Positions 33,833 through 42,715 of a DNA stretch of 64,000 nucleotides are shown in pieces. Position numbers and translations under genes: made by a program. Under the pieces are notes generated by a model. The model was given only the letters and a program-made list of their open reading frames with translations. It did not search any database and had not been told where the DNA came from. The stretch is from an uncultured Flavobacteriales bacterium (GTDB lineage: Bacteria > Bacteroidota > Bacteroidia > Flavobacteriales_E > Vicingaceae). The first letter of the stretch is position 1, and each line of letters starts with the position of its first letter. Where the stretch lies: positions 1-64,000 of the forward strand of contig CALCHN010000028.1 in assembly GCA_937901255.1 (NCBI GenBank), in the 5' to 3' direction.

Positions 33833-35665
33833 ATGAAAATAGTAATTTCTATAGCATTATTTTTTGGAGCTATAAGCAGTATATTTGGACAAGATAAATA
33901 TTCATTTTATATGGATTTGAACAAAATTAGTAACGATTTAATAGAAGTTACTTTAGAAACTCCAGCAGTTAAAGAAAGTAAAATAATTTATAACATGCCT
34001 AAAATTGTTCCCGGTACGTATCAAATTTACGATTTCGGACAATATGTAATGGATTTCCAGGCTTTTGATGTAAACGGAAAAAGTCTTTATGTAAACAGAT
34101 TAGATGATAACAGGTGGGAAATTCATGATGCCGATAAAATGAAAAAAATAGCTTATTGGGTAGAAGATACTTGGGATGCAAATGTGGATGAATTGGTTTT
34201 TGAACCAGGTGGAACTAATATTGAAGAAAACCAAAATGTAGTATTAAATAACCATGGCTTTTTTGGTTATTTCGATAATATAAAAAACTTAACTTACGAG
34301 TTAAACATTACCAGACCAGTTGATTTTTATGGTTCTACAGGATTAACGAACATAACCACTACAGGCAATACAGATCAATTTACTATTGATAATTATATGG
34401 ATTTGGTGGATTCACCAATTATGTATAATCAGCCAGATACGGTTACCTTTAAAATTGCGGAGACAGCTATTTTAGTTTCTGTTTACTCTAAAAATAAAGT
34501 TGCTCCGGCAGAAGTTTTAGCCAAAGATATTAAAGGAATTTTAGAAGCTCAAAAAGAATATTTAGGTGGCAAATTACCTGTAGATAAATATGCTTTTATT
34601 ATTTATCTTTATGAAGGCGTGAGTGGTTCTGGAGGAAGTGGAGCCTTAGAGCATTCTTATTCTTCATTTTATTATTTGCCAGAAATGGATCCTGCCAGAT
34701 TATCTGGATTTTTGGTAGATGTGGCTGCTCACGAATTTTTTCACATTGTTACTCCATTAAATATTCACTCAGAAGAAATTGGCAATTTTGATTACATTAA
34801 CCCTAAAATGTCAAAACATTTATGGTTGTACGAAGGTGTTACAGAATATTTCGCCAATCATGTTCAGGTTTATCAAAACATGATTACTCCCGAAGCTTAT
34901 TTTGATGTGTTAATGGATAAAATGGCTACGGCAGAAGGTTTTAAAGACGATTTGCCATTTACAAAAATGAGCTTAGGTGCGTTAGATGCACATCAAGACC
35001 AATACATGAATGTGTATAACAAAGGAGCATTAATAGGTTTATGTTTAGATATTTTAATAAGAGAGCAAACTAGTGGTAAAAAAGGCTTGAAAGATTTAAT
35101 GTTAATGCTATCAGAAGAATACGGAAAAGATGTTTCTTTTAAAGATGATGAGCTTTTTGACAAGATTGCTCAATTAATTTCTCCCGAATTACGTGCTTTT
35201 TTTGCTAATTATGTAGAAGGTTCAAAGCCATTGCCTTTTGAAGAAGTGTTGGCTAAAGTAGGGGTTGACTTTAAAACAGATGTTACCGTTAAAGAAGTTG
35301 GTTTTGGTGGTGCAGCCATTGGGTTTAATATGGAAACACAACGACTTTTTGTTATGGATATTGCTGATTTAAATAAGTTTGGTAAAAAGTTAAAGATGAA
35401 AATTAATGATGAAATTATTGCTATAAACGGTAAAGAACTTAGCTTAGATAATTTAGAAGATGTAATTATTGATTACCAAACGAACACCAAAGATGGTGAA
35501 AAAGTAGAAATTTTAGTGGAAAGAAAAGTAAAGGGTAAAACAACTCAGGTTTTACTAAAAGCTAAAGCAATACAAACAGAAGCAACACAAGATTATTTTA
35601 TGGCTATTAATCCTAATGCTACCGAACAACAAGTGCAGTTGAGAAAAACTTGGTTAGGACAATAA
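33833..35665 (+). CDS. M61 family glycyl aminopeptidase-like metalloprotease with PDZ domain
   Basis: A 610-residue exported protease. The signal peptide covers residues 1-20 (ISSIFGQ). The zinc site is VAAHEFFHIVTPLNIHSEEI (HExxH) and a downstream LWLYEGVTEYFANHV supplies the third ligand, which is the arrangement of M61 and M1 enzymes. The C-terminal part (about 490-590) is a PDZ domain (KINDEIIAINGKELSLDNLE). M61 proteins are periplasmic or surface peptidases with preference for Gly or Ala. A strong terminator follows. Confidence 0.9.
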   Translation: MKIVISIALFFGAISSIFGQDKYSFYMDLNKISNDLIEVTLETPAVKESKIIYNMPKIVPGTYQIYDFGQYVMDFQAFDVNGKSLYVNRLDDNRWEIHDADKMKKIAYWVEDTWDANVDELVFEPGGTNIEENQNVVLNNHGFFGYFDNIKNLTYELNITRPVDFYGSTGLTNITTTGNTDQFTIDNYMDLVDSPIMYNQPDTVTFKIAETAILVSVYSKNKVAPAEVLAKDIKGILEAQKEYLGGKLPVDKYAFIIYLYEGVSGSGGSGALEHSYSSFYYLPEMDPARLSGFLVDVAAHEFFHIVTPLNIHSEEIGNFDYINPKMSKHLWLYEGVTEYFANHVQVYQNMITPEAYFDVLMDKMATAEGFKDDLPFTKMSLGALDAHQDQYMNVYNKGALIGLCLDILIREQTSGKKGLKDLMLMLSEEYGKDVSFKDDELFDKIAQLISPELRAFFANYVEGSKPLPFEEVLAKVGVDFKTDVTVKEVGFGGAAIGFNMETQRLFVMDIADLNKFGKKLKMKINDEIIAINGKELSLDNLEDVIIDYQTNTKDGEKVEILVERKVKGKTTQVLLKAKAIQTEATQDYFMAINPNATEQQVQLRKTWLGQ

Positions 35666-35673
35666 AAAATGAT

Positions 35674-35714
35674 AAGTAAGCGAAATAATTTAGCTATTTC
35701 GCTTACTTTTATTG
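35674..35714 (+). terminator. Terminator after M61 peptidase gene
   Basis: GTAAGCGAAATA (35676-35687) and TATTTCGCTTAC (35695-35706) form a perfect twelve-pair stem with a seven-base loop and TTTTATT after it. Confidence 0.9.
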
Positions 35715-35731
35715 TCTAAATTAAAATTAAA

Positions 35732-36769
35732 TTGAGTTATTCTAGAACTAAAATATATTGGCTACTCCAACTTTTTGGATGGGCTATCTATGTAAGCGTT
35801 GTTGGCTATTTCAATTTTCTTTCTAATAATGATTTAACCATTTCTTTTTGGCTGAGTTTAGGCTCTATTTTTTTGATTACACTTTTAATATCACATATAT
35901 TTAGGTGTATCATTATTATTAGAAATTTAATGAGTTTGCCAGTAACGCAACTCATCATCCCTATCTTTTTTGGTTCTTTATTACAAGCACTTGTTACTTA
36001 CTTTTTAAAGTTAATTGTTATAGAAAAATTTATTGAAGGAAGAGCATTTTCTATATCTTTAAATGGTTTAATAACAGGAGTGTTGAGTTGGTTTTTTATT
36101 TATTTATTGTGGTCGCTTTTTTATTTTCTGTTTCATTATGTAACCAATTATAAAAAGGAAGAAATTAAAAACCTAAAATGGCAAGCAGCTAAAAATGAAA
36201 TTGAGCTGAACAGATTAATTTCTCAGTTAAACCCACACTTTGTTTTTAACGCCATGAATAGCATTAGGGCTTTAATTGACGAAAATCCTATATTGGCAAA
36301 AAAAGCGGTAACGGAATTATCCAACGTACTCAGAAATTCTTTGTTGATGGGAAAAAAGACCTTAGTTCCATTTTCTGAAGAGCTTAAAATGGTAGAAGAT
36401 TATTTGAGTTTAGAAAAAATGCGTTTTGAAGAAAAATTAATGATTAAATTAGCTATAAATGAAAACACTAAAAACTTTTTGGTGCCGCCATTAATGATAC
36501 AAACCTTGGTAGAGAATGCTATAAAACATGGAACTTCTAAACTCCCAAAAGGCGGGACGGTAGAAATAACAGCATCGATAGAAGCTGATAAGCTAAAAGT
36601 AATTATTTATAATAGTGGGTATTACGATGCACAAGCCAGCTCAGAAACAGGTTTTGGATTAGCAAATACCCAACAACGATTAGATTTACTTTATGGAAAA
36701 GAGGCTCTTTTTTCTATCAAAAATGAAGATAACAAAGTAAAAACGATGGTAGTTATTCCGCGTAAATAA
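35732..36769 (+). CDS. LytS/YehU-type sensor histidine kinase
   Basis: A 345-residue membrane kinase. Four membrane segments (about 10-150) are followed by the His_kinase domain with QLNPHFVFNAMNSIRALI (phospho-acceptor His) and an ATPase domain with PPLMIQTLVENAIKHGT and ETGFGLANTQQRLDLLYG. The only sensible start is TTG at 35732; no ATG lies in the first 70 codons of the frame. Such kinases normally pair with a LytTR-domain regulator encoded next door, but the next gene is on the other strand and unrelated, so this is an orphan in the window. Confidence 0.88.
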   Translation: MSYSRTKIYWLLQLFGWAIYVSVVGYFNFLSNNDLTISFWLSLGSIFLITLLISHIFRCIIIIRNLMSLPVTQLIIPIFFGSLLQALVTYFLKLIVIEKFIEGRAFSISLNGLITGVLSWFFIYLLWSLFYFLFHYVTNYKKEEIKNLKWQAAKNEIELNRLISQLNPHFVFNAMNSIRALIDENPILAKKAVTELSNVLRNSLLMGKKTLVPFSEELKMVEDYLSLEKMRFEEKLMIKLAINENTKNFLVPPLMIQTLVENAIKHGTSKLPKGGTVEITASIEADKLKVIIYNSGYYDAQASSETGFGLANTQQRLDLLYGKEALFSIKNEDNKVKTMVVIPRK

Positions 36770-36778
36770 TATTAATAG

Positions 36779-36808
36779 ACCTCCAAGGTTCTGAAAACCT
36801 TGGAGGTT
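36779..36808. terminator. Bidirectional terminator / AACCTTGGAGGT palindrome
   Basis: ACCTCCAAGGTT-CTGA-AACCTTGGAGGT, a perfect twelve-pair hairpin between converging genes. T-runs are weak on the + side, so it may be a dispersed palindrome used as a terminator. Confidence 0.6.
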
Positions 36809-36821
36809 TATAAGTCAGCTA

Positions 36822-38822
36822 TTAATTCTCCAAAATCTTAAATTCCGAACGTCTATTTTGCTGATGAGCCACTTCTTTTTCTTGTTCGGTAGCCATTTTA
36901 TTTATCATTTCTTCCTTCACTAACGGTTGCGTTTCTCCATAACCTTTAGCAATTAAACGAGAACGATCTATTCCTTTAGAAGTTAAATAATCCACACACG
37001 ATTGAGCTCTTTCTTGAGATAGTTTTAAATTATACGCATCGCCACCTCTAGAATCGGTATGAGCTGCTAACTCTACTTTCATTTTGGCATTTTTATTAAG
37101 CAGTTCAACTACTTTATCTAATTCATTATATGATGAAGACCTTAAACTGGCTTTGTTATAATCATAAAAAATATTCATCAATACCACTTTTTTACCTTTT
37201 TCAATTTTATCTAAACCAATATTTTTTTCTATTTCCTGAAAAGCAGCTGTGTCAGGAATATTGATGTTTTCTGAATAAAAAAGGTAGCCTTCTTTTTTCA
37301 CACTAATTCCATAATCATGTCCGGCAGGTAAAGAAACCATATATTTCCCCGTTGCACTATTCGATTCGTAGGAGGAAACCATTTCATTTTTATCATTGTC
37401 AAAAATTTCTATTAAAGCACTTAATGGTGCTTTGGTTTTATTATCGAAAACAACTCCTTTTAACAAAGTAAGTTTGGGGCGACTATTATTTTTAATTTCA
37501 TCAAGAAAAACTATTTTATAAATGTCTCTTTTGCCTTCACCACCTGTTTTTCCAGAAGTGTAATACCCATGTTCGCCATTTGCTGTTAGTACAAAAGCAA
37601 CATCATCACCAGCTGAGTTGATAGGGTATCCTAAATTTTGAGGGGTAGTCCATTTTCCTTTGTCTAAACTACTTTTAAAAATATCAAAACCTCCCATAGA
37701 GTTGTTTCCATTTGAGCTGAAATAAAGCGTTTTTCCATCGGGATGAAGAAAAATAGCATCTTCATCAAATTCTGTATTTATTGGGCTGCCTAAGTTTATA
37801 GCATCGCCCCAATTGCCTTCTTTGTCTTGCGTACATTTGTAAATGTCTTTTCCACCTTTTCCTCCAGGTCTGTCGCTAACAAAGAAAATAGTTTTTCCTG
37901 TATAGTCGTAACTTGCTGATGTTTCTTGGTATTTAGAAGTAATAGGTTTAGGTAATTCTGTAGGTTCAGTCCATTCAGTGCCTTTTTTTTCCGTAACGTA
38001 AATATTTCCTATACCTTTTTGATTGTCTCTATAAATAAAAAGTTTCTGACCATCAATTGAAAGCCCTACGGTAGCGTCATGGAATTCACTATTTACGGGG
38101 TTTCCTAAATTAGTTGCAGGTTGCCAATTTCCATCATCACTTTTAGAGCTATAGTAAATATCTTCATAAAAATCATCAATCTGATTATCTCTTCCACCAC
38201 CTTCTGTATCATTTCTTCTTGAGGTAAAAAATAGTTCGGATTCATCAGCAGTAATTACTGGAACATATTCTTGGTTTGATGAATTAATAGATGTGCCAAC
38301 ATTTACAATTTCTACATTTATAGGTGTTTTAATGAGTTTTTTGGCGTAAGTACATTCTTTAATTTTTTTATCTACATTATTCAATTCATTGGGTTTAATG
38401 TTAGAACCCTTTGTTTTTGCACTTCTATAGAGTTTTATAGCTTCATCAAACTCATTTTCGCTATGTTTTATTTGGGCATTTAAGAAAACAAAATAACCAT
38501 CAGGTTGAGCATCTAATTTAAAAACACTTTCTAATAGTTGTTTGGCTTTATGAATATCATCTGTTTGAAAATAACAATCAGCAATTTTTCCATTTAGTTC
38601 AGCATTATTCGGATTGAAATTTTGGGCTTTTTCAAAGGGTTCAATTGCTTGAGAAAAAACGCCATTAAAGTAAGCTAAATTGCCTTCATGTAAATCTGCT
38701 AAGGCTTGTTTGAAACCATCTTTGTTGTTGCTAAAGTTTTTTTTGTCGAAATCTACATTTTGTGACATAATTGATGACAATGAGCCTAGAAAAAATAAAG
38801 CTATTAAGATTAAATTTTTCAT
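36822..38822 (-). CDS. PorE-like OmpA family protein (TPR, PD40 propeller, CRD, OmpA)
   Basis: A 666-residue protein starting at the ATG at 38822, which opens the signal peptide (KNLILIALFFLGSLSSIMSQ). Domains in order: TPR repeats (about 30-140), a WD40-like PD40 beta-propeller (about 175-430, with FFTSRRNDTEGGG and LYFSSNGNNSMGGFDIF), a carboxypeptidase-regulatory-like domain (about 445-520) and an OmpA peptidoglycan-binding domain (NIFYDYNKASLRSS, LAAHTDSRGGDAYNLKLSQE). This is the domain order of PorE of the type IX secretion system, which ties the translocon to peptidoglycan. Many Bacteroidota have several such paralogs, so identity as the true PorE is not certain. It follows a type B sorted protein. 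Confidence 0.88.
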   Translation of the reverse strand: MKNLILIALFFLGSLSSIMSQNVDFDKKNFSNNKDGFKQALADLHEGNLAYFNGVFSQAIEPFEKAQNFNPNNAELNGKIADCYFQTDDIHKAKQLLESVFKLDAQPDGYFVFLNAQIKHSENEFDEAIKLYRSAKTKGSNIKPNELNNVDKKIKECTYAKKLIKTPINVEIVNVGTSINSSNQEYVPVITADESELFFTSRRNDTEGGGRDNQIDDFYEDIYYSSKSDDGNWQPATNLGNPVNSEFHDATVGLSIDGQKLFIYRDNQKGIGNIYVTEKKGTEWTEPTELPKPITSKYQETSASYDYTGKTIFFVSDRPGGKGGKDIYKCTQDKEGNWGDAINLGSPINTEFDEDAIFLHPDGKTLYFSSNGNNSMGGFDIFKSSLDKGKWTTPQNLGYPINSAGDDVAFVLTANGEHGYYTSGKTGGEGKRDIYKIVFLDEIKNNSRPKLTLLKGVVFDNKTKAPLSALIEIFDNDKNEMVSSYESNSATGKYMVSLPAGHDYGISVKKEGYLFYSENINIPDTAAFQEIEKNIGLDKIEKGKKVVLMNIFYDYNKASLRSSSYNELDKVVELLNKNAKMKVELAAHTDSRGGDAYNLKLSQERAQSCVDYLTSKGIDRSRLIAKGYGETQPLVKEEMINKMATEQEKEVAHQQNRRSEFKILEN

Positions 38823-38855
38823 TTTTTTATTTGTAAAAGTAGTTATTTCAAACAA

Positions 38856-40883
38856 TTAATAAATCATATTAACTGACCCAATAGCAGTATGTTTTTTGCC
38901 ATTAAGATCTTGGTAATTCAATTTCCAAACATATACGCCATTTTGAACCATAGCTCCTTGATAAGTTCCATTCCATGGTTCAAATTTTACATCAGAAATA
39001 AATATTAATTCTCCCCAACGGTTAAAAATCATAAATTCATACCCTTCTTCAGAGATGCCAAATCCATTTGGAGCAAAACCTTCATTCAAGTTGTCAAAAT
39101 CTGGCGTAAAAGCATTAGGAACATAAAGTCCCATATCTCCTTCTACAGTTAGAATTTGAACTGTGGTGTTTTTACAATCATTATCATCCGTAACGGTTAA
39201 GTAAATGGGGTAATTTCCTGTATCTGTCGGAAAAGTATAATTAAAATTAGGAATAAATATAGAGTCTAAGCCACCAATATCCCAAGCCCAATTTATAATA
39301 TTGTTATAAGATAAATCAGTAAATGAAGTGGTTGGATTAAGCATAGTTAGTGGATTTTCTTCAATAATAAAATCAGCAGTAGGGTTGGGATGAATGGTAA
39401 TATATGCTAATTCTGTATGTGAATTGCTGCAAGAGCCTGTTTGCGGAGATGTGGTAACGGTTAAGGTAACATCATAAGTTCCTGCTGTTAAAAATGAATG
39501 TGAAACGGTATCGCCATTTAGCGTTGTTCCATCACTAAGATACCATGAAGCACTGTATGACATCGCTCCTGTTGTGTTGTAGAATTCAAATGTTTCAATG
39601 GGTTCTTCACATGCCTCAAACATGTTGGCAGAAAAGCTAACAGTTGGTATAGGACGTACATAAATGGTTATGCTATCGGTTATGGGTGTAGAACAGCCAT
39701 CATTAATAATAACAGTATAAGTAGAGGTTATACTTGGAGAAACCGTTGTACTTGAATCGGTGGAACCATTGCTCCATTGGTAGGTGTATGGACCTCCATT
39801 TCCTAAACTCGGAGAGGTATAAATAATAGTTTGCTCATTAGGACAAACAGAATCGTTGGTAGTGTTTGTAGTAGTTGCAATAGAAGGTTTTACTGATAGG
39901 GTAGTGTGAATTATACTGTCGCAACCTAAATAAGAAGCATTAAACAAGGTGTCTATATAAACTCCTGGTGTGGTTTGGTAGCTTCCGCCTAATAAAGCAC
40001 TATCGCCAAAACAAATTCCTAAATTAGCATTATAAAGAGGAAGAGGATTAATGATTACAGTAGTTCTTAAAATACTGTCGCAACCCATGTAGTTAGCGTT
40101 AAACAAGGTATCAACATATGTTCCTCCTGTTGTTTGAAAAGCACCTCCAATAAAAACGCTATCGTTTTGACAAATGGCAACGGTATCTACGCCAGAAGTA
40201 GTATCACAAATGGTAAGCACCCAAGGTGAGAAGGTGGTTTGACCGGCAACAATCCCAGAAGTACCAACTCCTGCAACAACTCCGGGAGTTCCTGGTCCAA
40301 CTTGTGGATCCCAAGCGGCACCGTTCCAATGTTGTGCAAAAATTTGCCCTGTGGGATTCATGGTAGTATTTTCAATTCCTCTGTAAGAAAAGTTTAAATC
40401 TGAGGTAATTGGAGCGGGTGATTGGATATCCCAAAACCTATCTATGGCTCGCTGAATAGCATCTGCTGTTCCGGTCATACTTGTTACTGCTCCAACATTA
40501 GTAGCAGTAGGGTAAGGTAAATTAGCCTGATTGGTGGTCCACGTTGATACCAATATATCGTTTACTCCTCCAGAAGTTTTTCCAAAAGTAAAAGGAATAT
40601 AATCAGCTGCATTTACGCCAAAAGGAAACAAATAATTTCCTGCTCCGTTGGTATTTAACCATTTGATGTAATGGTACTGGTTTTCTGAGTGGATGTGTCC
40701 GCCACTCAATCGCACAATTCCTTGATCGGAAGGCTCATCAATTACCACATACATACTGTTTGCAGCTGTTCCTCCATCTAAAACAATATATGCTCCATCT
40801 AACACCAAAACATTGTTTTGAGCAAAAATGCTACAACTCATTAACATTAGTAGAATGAACGATATGTGTTTATTTAATTGCAT
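38856..40883 (-). CDS. Secreted PKD-domain protein with type IX secretion type B sorting domain
   Basis: A 675-residue surface or secreted protein. After the signal peptide (ending SIFAQ) comes a beta-rich N-terminal region and a repeated motif seen twice (CQNDSVFIGGAFQTTGGTYV and CFGDSALLGGSYQTTPGVYI). Two or more PKD-like domains follow (YTYQWSNGSTDSSTTVSPSI; SHSFLTAGTYDVTLTVTTSP). The last 90 residues are the gliding-motility-associated C-terminal domain (VPNAFTPDFDNLNEGFAPNG, FNRWGELIFISD, GVYVWKLNYQD), the type B signal for export by the T9SS. Genes of this kind stand next to porP/sprF or PorE-like genes, as here. Confidence 0.9.
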   Translation of the reverse strand: MQLNKHISFILLMLMSCSIFAQNNVLVLDGAYIVLDGGTAANSMYVVIDEPSDQGIVRLSGGHIHSENQYHYIKWLNTNGAGNYLFPFGVNAADYIPFTFGKTSGGVNDILVSTWTTNQANLPYPTATNVGAVTSMTGTADAIQRAIDRFWDIQSPAPITSDLNFSYRGIENTTMNPTGQIFAQHWNGAAWDPQVGPGTPGVVAGVGTSGIVAGQTTFSPWVLTICDTTSGVDTVAICQNDSVFIGGAFQTTGGTYVDTLFNANYMGCDSILRTTVIINPLPLYNANLGICFGDSALLGGSYQTTPGVYIDTLFNASYLGCDSIIHTTLSVKPSIATTTNTTNDSVCPNEQTIIYTSPSLGNGGPYTYQWSNGSTDSSTTVSPSITSTYTVIINDGCSTPITDSITIYVRPIPTVSFSANMFEACEEPIETFEFYNTTGAMSYSASWYLSDGTTLNGDTVSHSFLTAGTYDVTLTVTTSPQTGSCSNSHTELAYITIHPNPTADFIIEENPLTMLNPTTSFTDLSYNNIINWAWDIGGLDSIFIPNFNYTFPTDTGNYPIYLTVTDDNDCKNTTVQILTVEGDMGLYVPNAFTPDFDNLNEGFAPNGFGISEEGYEFMIFNRWGELIFISDVKFEPWNGTYQGAMVQNGVYVWKLNYQDLNGKKHTAIGSVNMIY

Positions 40884-42623
40884 TTATTTTTCTTGTGATT
40901 GAATTAATTTTTTGAGTTCTTCTAGTTCTTTTTTCAGGAGTTCAATTTCTTGAGATTGTTCATCAATAATCTTTTGTTGCTCTTGAATAGCTTGGACATT
41001 GATTAAAGATAGTTTAGCATAATTTACTCCCCACAATTCTTTATTTTCATCAGTTGGTTGGTGAATTAATTCGGGAAAAACTTCATTCAATTCCTGAGCA
41101 ATCACACCAAAATCTTTAGTGTTAGCAGCATCATTAAAAGCAATGTTTCCTGATGAGGTGTAATATTGATTTCTCAACGTATAATTATAAATTTTAATCT
41201 TGTTAAGATTGCTCAAAACCGATGTTTTTCTTTCCGAAAAATCTTTTTTAACACGTTTATCACTAACTACAATGTAATTAGTAGCATAAAACTGTCCGTC
41301 ACCTTCTAGTCTGGCGAGTAGTTGTTCATTTCCAGCTTGGTCGTATCTTCTAAAATAAAAGCCTCTATGTGTATTTTGGTTGGCAGCTGGAGCATTCCAA
41401 GTAGTAACATTCCATAAGTCAACACCGCTTGTTCCTCCCCAACGGTTAACTCCTATTGCTAATCCACCAACTCCGTTAACAAAAGTATGTCCGGGAGGAT
41501 TTCCTGCAACATTTGGGTCATTGTTGTAATTACCAAAAAAGCTGAAGCCACCTGTAACAGATAGTTTCCATGTTTCGTTGTCAATGTTAAAATTTGGTGC
41601 AGTTGTAGGGACTTTTTGAGAACCAATTCTCACCGCTCCATTACTTTGAACCGACATGATAATGTTTTGAGTGTTGTTAGTTCCATTAATGCCTTTTATT
41701 ACAAATCGGTCGATACCTGCATCGTTAGAATTTTGAGCATTATCTCCAATAAGCATTTCAATGTTACTTACATCATTGGCAACATTAACGCGTTTTATGG
41801 ATAAATTATCTGTATTTTCCCAAGGCTCTCCAAAAATCAACTCCCTTCCATCCCCAGGTATTGGAGAGGTTTCTCCCAACTGGAAATTTCCATTAGTAAC
41901 GGTAAATTGCTGAGTAGGAACAAAACCTGTAAATTGGTCGCCTGTAACAGCTCTACCATTTTGGTAAATCTTAAACACATCACCAATAAAAGCAGGGTTT
42001 CCAACTTCGCCAGGGAAAAAACCTAAATACCCGTCAGGGTGAACTCTGGCTCTATATTCAAGAACACCACCAGCTCCACCTCTCCAAATTAATCTGCCGC
42101 CATCAGGATTGGTAGTATTGATGTGAACGTGTCCATTTATTTCTAATTTTTCTGATGGAATGGGCGTTCCAATCCCAGTATTTCCATTGGTTAAAATTCT
42201 TACTTGCTCCAAATTGTTGGTTCTAAAAACCAAGTCTTGATTATCTATAGTTCCTAAAAAGTTTGTTGCAGGGTTAGTTCCTGTATTTCCTAACGTTTGC
42301 CAAGCATCATCTACTAATCTTACCCATTTTGCTCCATCCCAATAGTAGTAGCCAGGATAAACATCATTAATGGTTGCGGTATTAAAAACTAAAAGTGAGT
42401 TGGCTATACCTGCACCAATAGGAGCATTGTTGTTGGTAGCTGTTAATGGAATTCGAGGGATTAATAAGCCTTTATTATTGTTAGGGGTAGCATCTATATC
42501 TAACAAAGCAGAAGCATTGGGTGCTGCTCCTGTTGTGTTAATTCCCGCACTTTGGGAAAAAAGATTAGTACATGATAAAACAGAAGCAATAAGTATGATA
42601 ATTTTATATTTCAAAATGCACAT
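40884..42623 (-). CDS. Secreted protein with S74 intramolecular chaperone domain
   Basis: A 579-residue protein with a signal peptide (KIIILIASVLSCTNLFSQ). Residues about 25-155 are a module shared almost word for word with the next gene (GLLIPRIPLTATNNNAPIGA, YPGYYYWDGAKWV, NPATNFLGTIDNQDLV). The middle is a long beta region and the C-terminus (about 460-579) is a peptidase S74/tail-spike chaperone domain (SDKRVKKDFSERKTSVLSNL, DFGVIAQELNEVFPELIHQP) followed by a coiled coil. In phage tail spikes this domain drives trimer formation and then cuts itself off. Here it is on an exported bacterial protein. No T9SS sorting domain is seen. Confidence 0.88.
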   Translation of the reverse strand: MCILKYKIIILIASVLSCTNLFSQSAGINTTGAAPNASALLDIDATPNNNKGLLIPRIPLTATNNNAPIGAGIANSLLVFNTATINDVYPGYYYWDGAKWVRLVDDAWQTLGNTGTNPATNFLGTIDNQDLVFRTNNLEQVRILTNGNTGIGTPIPSEKLEINGHVHINTTNPDGGRLIWRGGAGGVLEYRARVHPDGYLGFFPGEVGNPAFIGDVFKIYQNGRAVTGDQFTGFVPTQQFTVTNGNFQLGETSPIPGDGRELIFGEPWENTDNLSIKRVNVANDVSNIEMLIGDNAQNSNDAGIDRFVIKGINGTNNTQNIIMSVQSNGAVRIGSQKVPTTAPNFNIDNETWKLSVTGGFSFFGNYNNDPNVAGNPPGHTFVNGVGGLAIGVNRWGGTSGVDLWNVTTWNAPAANQNTHRGFYFRRYDQAGNEQLLARLEGDGQFYATNYIVVSDKRVKKDFSERKTSVLSNLNKIKIYNYTLRNQYYTSSGNIAFNDAANTKDFGVIAQELNEVFPELIHQPTDENKELWGVNYAKLSLINVQAIQEQQKIIDEQSQEIELLKKELEELKKLIQSQEK

Positions 42624-42715
42624 TTTATGAGGGTTTAATTTTGTATTTAAAAATTTAAAATTCTATCAATTTAAAAAAGCAATATTAGTTAAAGTACTTA
42701 CTGTAAAAGTATTAA

